The position numbers and the translations under genes were made by a program. The notes beneath the pieces are model-generated. The model was not told the DNA's origin. It searched no databases and was given only the letters and a program-made list of their open reading frames with translations. From assembly GCF_000723885.1 (NCBI RefSeq), contig NZ_CCDG010000014.1:1-45356 (forward strand): DNA of 45,356 bases. Reading direction: 5' to 3'. Position 1 is the stretch's first letter. Each line of letters starts with the position of its first letter. Shown piece by piece: positions 42,341-45,356 of this stretch. The DNA is from Paenibacillus camerounensis (lineage in GTDB: Bacteria > Bacillota > Bacilli > Paenibacillales > Paenibacillaceae).

Positions 42341-43729
42341 TTATGCGAAAAAATTCTGCAGCTCGCGTACAATATTCGCCTTATCATGCTCCACAACCGT
42401 CATATGCTGCGGCATTTCGGACAATGCGGAAATCTGCGGCGGGAATTCCTGCTGGATGCCGGTCAGGGCAATCGCCTCGTCGAATTTGGCAGGATGTGCA
42501 GTTGCGAACGTAATCGTAGTTTCATCCGGTCCGCTGAACGCCTCATAGGCGGCAATTCCGCAGGCCGTGTGCGGATCAAGCAGGTAGCCGTACTCCTGCT
42601 GATACTTGGTGATGATATCGAGACATTGCTGATTCTTCGCGCCAAGTGCGGCAAAATCTGCTTGTACCTGCGCAAACAGCCCGCCATCCACCGTAATTTT
42701 ACCGTCTGCCGTAAGCCCCGCCATATAGTCTGACAGCTTCACCGCATCCTCGTCCAGCAAATAATACAGATAACGCTCAAAATTGCTCGCCACCTGGATA
42801 TCCATCGAAGGGCTGTAGGTGCTCGTAAAGTTCCCCGGTTTGTATTCGCCGGTCAGGACGAAGCGTTCGAGGATGTTATTTTCATTCGTGGCGATGATCA
42901 GCTTATTGACCGGCAGGCCCATCTTCTTAGCCAGGAAGCCTGAGAAAATGTTGCCGAAGTTGCCCGAAGGCACGCTGATATTGATCTTCTTGTCACCGCT
43001 GTTCTCAATCTGCAGGTAAGCATAGAAATAGTAAACCGTCTGGGCCAGAATACGCACGAAGTTAATAGAGTTAATCGCCCGCAGATGGTATTTTCCTTTG
43101 AAGTCCAGATCGGCGAACAGCTCTTTAATCACCTTCTGACAGTCGTCAAAGTTACCCTCCACAGACAAATTCAGCACGTTGCTGTCATCCACAGTGGTCA
43201 TCTGCAGCTCCTGCACCTTGCTCACCTTGTTATGCGGATGCAGAATACAGATTTTGATGCCTTCTTTGCCGCGTACGCCCTGAATCGCCGCTGCACCGGT
43301 ATCCCCCGAGGTTGCCCCGAGAATATGGATAATTTCACCGCGTACCTTGGCGATATAGGAATACAGCTCACCCATGAACTGCAGCGCCACATCCTTAAAT
43401 GCAAACGTCGGCCCGTGGAACAGCTCCAGCACATACAGGGAATCCGTTACTTTATGAAGAGGCGTCACTTCCGGCGCACGGAAATTGCCATAGCTGGTGT
43501 AGACCATTTCTTTGAGATCATTGTAAGGAATTTCATCATTGGTATAGTACGAGAAAATCTCCAGGAACAGCTCCTGGAAGCTCAGCTTCCGCCAATCCTC
43601 CAGCGTATCCGGGGAGATGACCGGAATTTTGGCCGGCACCATCAGCCCGCCGTCATCTGCCAGTCCCATCAGAACTGTATCAATAAAGCCTCTAGCTTGC
43701 ACTTTTCCTCTTGTGCTTATATACTCCAT
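42341..43729 (-). CDS. thrC: Threonine synthase
   Basis: A 462-aa PLP enzyme that converts O-phosphohomoserine to threonine. The cofactor lysine is Lys112 in HGPTFAFKDVALQF. LGATSGDTGAAAIQG and SVPSGNFGNIFSGFLAKKMG are phosphate-binding and PLP-contact loops. Length and the N-terminal YISTRG match the E. coli-type (long) enzyme. AGGAGG lies about 11 nt before the ATG. It stands apart from other threonine genes, which are not in the window. No T-box leader is visible. Confidence 0.95.
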   Translation of the reverse strand: MEYISTRGKVQARGFIDTVLMGLADDGGLMVPAKIPVISPDTLEDWRKLSFQELFLEIFSYYTNDEIPYNDLKEMVYTSYGNFRAPEVTPLHKVTDSLYVLELFHGPTFAFKDVALQFMGELYSYIAKVRGEIIHILGATSGDTGAAAIQGVRGKEGIKICILHPHNKVSKVQELQMTTVDDSNVLNLSVEGNFDDCQKVIKELFADLDFKGKYHLRAINSINFVRILAQTVYYFYAYLQIENSGDKKINISVPSGNFGNIFSGFLAKKMGLPVNKLIIATNENNILERFVLTGEYKPGNFTSTYSPSMDIQVASNFERYLYYLLDEDAVKLSDYMAGLTADGKITVDGGLFAQVQADFAALGAKNQQCLDIITKYQQEYGYLLDPHTACGIAAYEAFSGPDETTITFATAHPAKFDEAIALTGIQQEFPPQISALSEMPQHMTVVEHDKANIVRELQNFFA

Positions 43730-43832
43730 ACCTGTCTCATCCTCCTGGACCCCTCTTTATTTATCCTGCGTTGAACTTCCCTATATATTAGCACGTTTAA
43801 GCGTTAAAGTCCGTTACTTCCGTGTTAACTTT

Positions 43833-43896
43833 TGCAAGTAGAGACGGCTTCGTCGTCCTTCAGGGAAGGCGACATCCGTTTCTGCGAGAAATTTCA
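43833..43896. repeat. Hairpin repeat, copy 2
   Basis: TGCAAGTAGAGACGG and CCGTTTCTG frame an inner GTCGTCCTT/AAGGCGAC hairpin, ending in TTTCA. It is the counterpart of 25536-25594; the framing sequences are nearly identical while the inner stem differs, with paired changes in the arms. It lies in the short region between the CYTH and thrC genes. Confidence 0.7.
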
Positions 43897-43957
43897 GACC
43901 TGTATAAGTCCCTTGACTTAACCTTTCTGATATTTTGAAAAAATGCGGATGCCGCCC

Positions 43958-44452
43958 TTATTTCTTCTGCAGCTCTTTCCAGACGGTTTTGTTGCTGTAC
44001 TTTTTCTCGACGCTTACATCCTGTCCGAACCATTCAGGGGCACTGAAGCTCTGCGCTTCCTCCAGGGAATCGAACTCCACTTCAATTACAGTAAGCTGCA
44101 GCTGGGTATAGACGTCGATCTCTACAGTGATGCCGTTCCATACCGCTGTAGTGCGTGTTTTGACCAGGGGAACTGCCTTAACCGCCTCGACCATCTGATT
44201 ATAAAGCCCCTCCGAGATGTCGTATTCAATCTCCTTGCGGCTGATGCCCTTGCCGTCCTTGAATGTATGTGTAAAGGTTATCTCGCCCGAATCCAGATCA
44301 GTAATTTTGCGTACCCGCAGCTCCTGCCCGTCCTCAATCGCCAGATACGTCTGGTCAATGCTGTGCCGTGTAATCACTTTGAGCTCTCCGCCCTCAATCA
44401 GCTGCTCCGGATATTCCGGCAGCAGGAATTTGAGTTCAATTTCCATAGACAT
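43958..44452 (-). CDS. CYTH-domain protein (triphosphate tunnel enzyme)
   Basis: A 164-aa protein with the CYTH signature ExExK at the start (EIELKFL), KYSNKTVW near the end and alternating charged strands that line a triphosphate-binding tunnel (ELRVRKI, ITFTHTFKDG, VIEVEFDS). Members are inorganic triphosphatases, thiamine triphosphatases or adenylate cyclases. The Firmicute single-domain form is usually annotated YjbK-like; the exact substrate is not known here. AGGAG lies before the ATG. Confidence 0.88.
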   Translation of the reverse strand: MSMEIELKFLLPEYPEQLIEGGELKVITRHSIDQTYLAIEDGQELRVRKITDLDSGEITFTHTFKDGKGISRKEIEYDISEGLYNQMVEAVKAVPLVKTRTTAVWNGITVEIDVYTQLQLTVIEVEFDSLEEAQSFSAPEWFGQDVSVEKKYSNKTVWKELQKK

Positions 44453-44648
44453 GCTGTCTCACTCCTCTATACGCTGTACGGTATTTAATATACGCTCTGC
44501 GATGTTTTATATTATTTATCATCATAGGGGCAGGTCATACGTTAGTCAATCGGTCAGGGTGAAAGCAGGGGGTTGGACACGCTTACTACTCCCTTTCACA
44601 AAATAGCCCGCCGCCCCTTTCCCTGCTGCGTATTGCAAGCTGAATCCA

Positions 44649-44837
44649 TTTAGTTGGATTTTCGTCACTTAATCCGGCCGTTTTTCACCTTTTGTGAGAA
44701 TTAGGTGGAAAAACGTCATCTATTCGGGGCCGCAACACCCTTTTGGACCGGAAACTGTAGGATTAAGTGTCTTTTATCAAACTAAACGCCTCACATCGGT
44801 AGCTGGTCCATAATTAGGTGATGAATTTCCACTTCGT
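44649..44837. repeat. Four-palindrome element, family 1, copy C
   Basis: Units of 25 bp start at 44649, 44700, 44762 and 44813 (steps 51, 62, 51), matching copy A within one base. Unit 1 shares TTAGTTGGATTTTCG with copy A and TTGGATTTTCGTCACTTAAT with copy B; unit 3 shares ATTAAGTGTC with both. The spacers are poorly conserved between copies. Confidence 0.8.
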
Positions 44838-44886
44838 TGGCTCAACGATTCTCAGCAGATCAATCTCCCTAAAACAGACACCCAAC

Positions 44887-45073
44887 ATAACTGCACTTTG
44901 TGCAACTAAACTAGCCTTTTTCGGCGTTATTCTCAGAATAACTGCACTCTGTGCAGCTATTCCAGGCTGTTTCGGTGAAAAGCGGGCTTTTATGTTTTTT
45001 TAAGTGTACAGAGTGCAGCTATTCCGGAAAACAGAGGGTTTCTCCTCAATATAGCTGCAGAAAGTACACTTAT
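44887..45073. repeat. Four-palindrome element, family 2
   Basis: Four 23-bp palindromes of the form ATAGCTGCAC-N3-GTGCAGCTAT start at 44887, 44938, 45000 and 45051 (steps 51, 62, 51). The centre reads CTTTG or CTCTG in units 1 and 2 and its reverse complement in units 3 and 4. The palindrome sequence is unrelated to family 1 but the phasing and orientation pattern are the same. Confidence 0.75.
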
Positions 45074-45201
45074 TTCGTTTGACGGGAAAATGTGCCCCGC
45101 CGAAAGCGTCGTATTATCGGAGCAATGTCGGCAGGCCTGCATTAGAGGGTAAGCATCAGTGGCGAGATATTAACAGCTCGACATTGGCGGCTCAGCAGCA
45201 G

Positions 45202-45356
45202 CTACTCAACTTCAACTATTCAACTTCAGCTACCCAGCTTCAACTACTCAACTTCAGCTACTCAGCTTCAGCTACTCAACTTCAGCTACTCAACTTCAGC
45301 TACCCAACTTCAGCTACCCAACTTCAGCTACTCAACTTCAGCTACTCAACTTCAGC
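45202..45356. repeat. 14-bp tandem repeat array, cut by the window edge
   Basis: Eleven complete copies of CTACTCAACTTCAG with a few base changes (T/C at position 5, A/G at position 8, A/G at position 14) run to the last base of the window. The period is not a multiple of three and no coding frame with a start was seen. Confidence 0.9.

Larger units (their letters stand above)
44453..45356. other. Repeat island at the right edge, no genes seen
   Basis: About 900 bp. Short frames occur but without ribosome sites or recognisable proteins. The region holds one family 1 and one family 2 four-palindrome element back to back, a stretch at about 45075-45200 in which I see nothing, and a 14-bp tandem array that continues past the window. 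Confidence 0.65.

Noticed and set aside
43730..43957. T-box or other riboswitch upstream of thrC
   Set aside because: No T-box sequence, specifier loop or large leader structure is visible; only the hairpin repeat is present.
44649..45356. CRISPR array
   Set aside because: The spaced units are palindromes of unequal sequence in two orientations, the 14-bp array has no spacers, and no cas gene is present.

Overview
The window looks like a chromosome segment of a Paenibacillus-type Firmicute. Evidence for this is the strong AAGGAGG-type ribosome binding sites, the moderately high G+C, a YjcZ-like spore microprotein, YesM/YesN-type two-component sensors, an abundance of CUT1 sugar ABC importers without ATPases, and intergenic DNA full of small palindromic repeats. 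No tRNA, rRNA, phage, transposase or cas gene was seen.

Layout. 1-4150: the 5' end of an unknown gene running off the left edge, a GH42 beta-galactosidase with a divergent AraC regulator, then about 850 bp of non-coding repeat DNA. 4150-7620: a LysR regulator, a small unknown protein and a second, zinc-site GH42 beta-galactosidase. 7660-14470: a sugar ABC importer (two permeases and a lipoprotein) divergent from a YesM-like histidine kinase and YesN-like response regulator; the importer reads towards the second GH42. 14600-20050: spore microprotein, small barrel-like protein, SGNH hydrolase, a YicI-type GH31 alpha-xylosidase and a divergent AraC regulator. 20130-23480: an NTF2-like protein, a SUKH protein and a large methyltransferase of unknown role.

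23600-40030 is the centrepiece. It holds ten co-directional genes on the minus strand: solute-binding lipoprotein, 986-aa sandwich/solute-binding fusion, permease, permease, NHL lipoprotein, Yip1-like membrane protein, DUF5696-like protein, permease, permease, and a membrane-anchored GH5 glucanase with an X2 module. They are read away from a divergent LacI regulator. I infer a surface system that degrades and imports beta-glucan or hemicellulose fragments, with an outside-of-membrane complex of unknown mechanism. Together with the two beta-galactosidases and the alpha-xylosidase, the window fits use of decorated plant polysaccharides such as xyloglucan; this is inference. 40150-44450: radical SAM protein, Gfo/Idh/MocA oxidoreductase, threonine synthase and a CYTH protein.

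The most unusual non-coding signal is a family of intergenic elements, each built from four 23-25 bp imperfect palindromes. Their starts are phased 51, 61/62 and 51 bp apart, and the first two units face the last two. Two sequence-unrelated families share this same phasing, and one shortened copy has lost a unit. A 14-bp tandem array fills the right edge.
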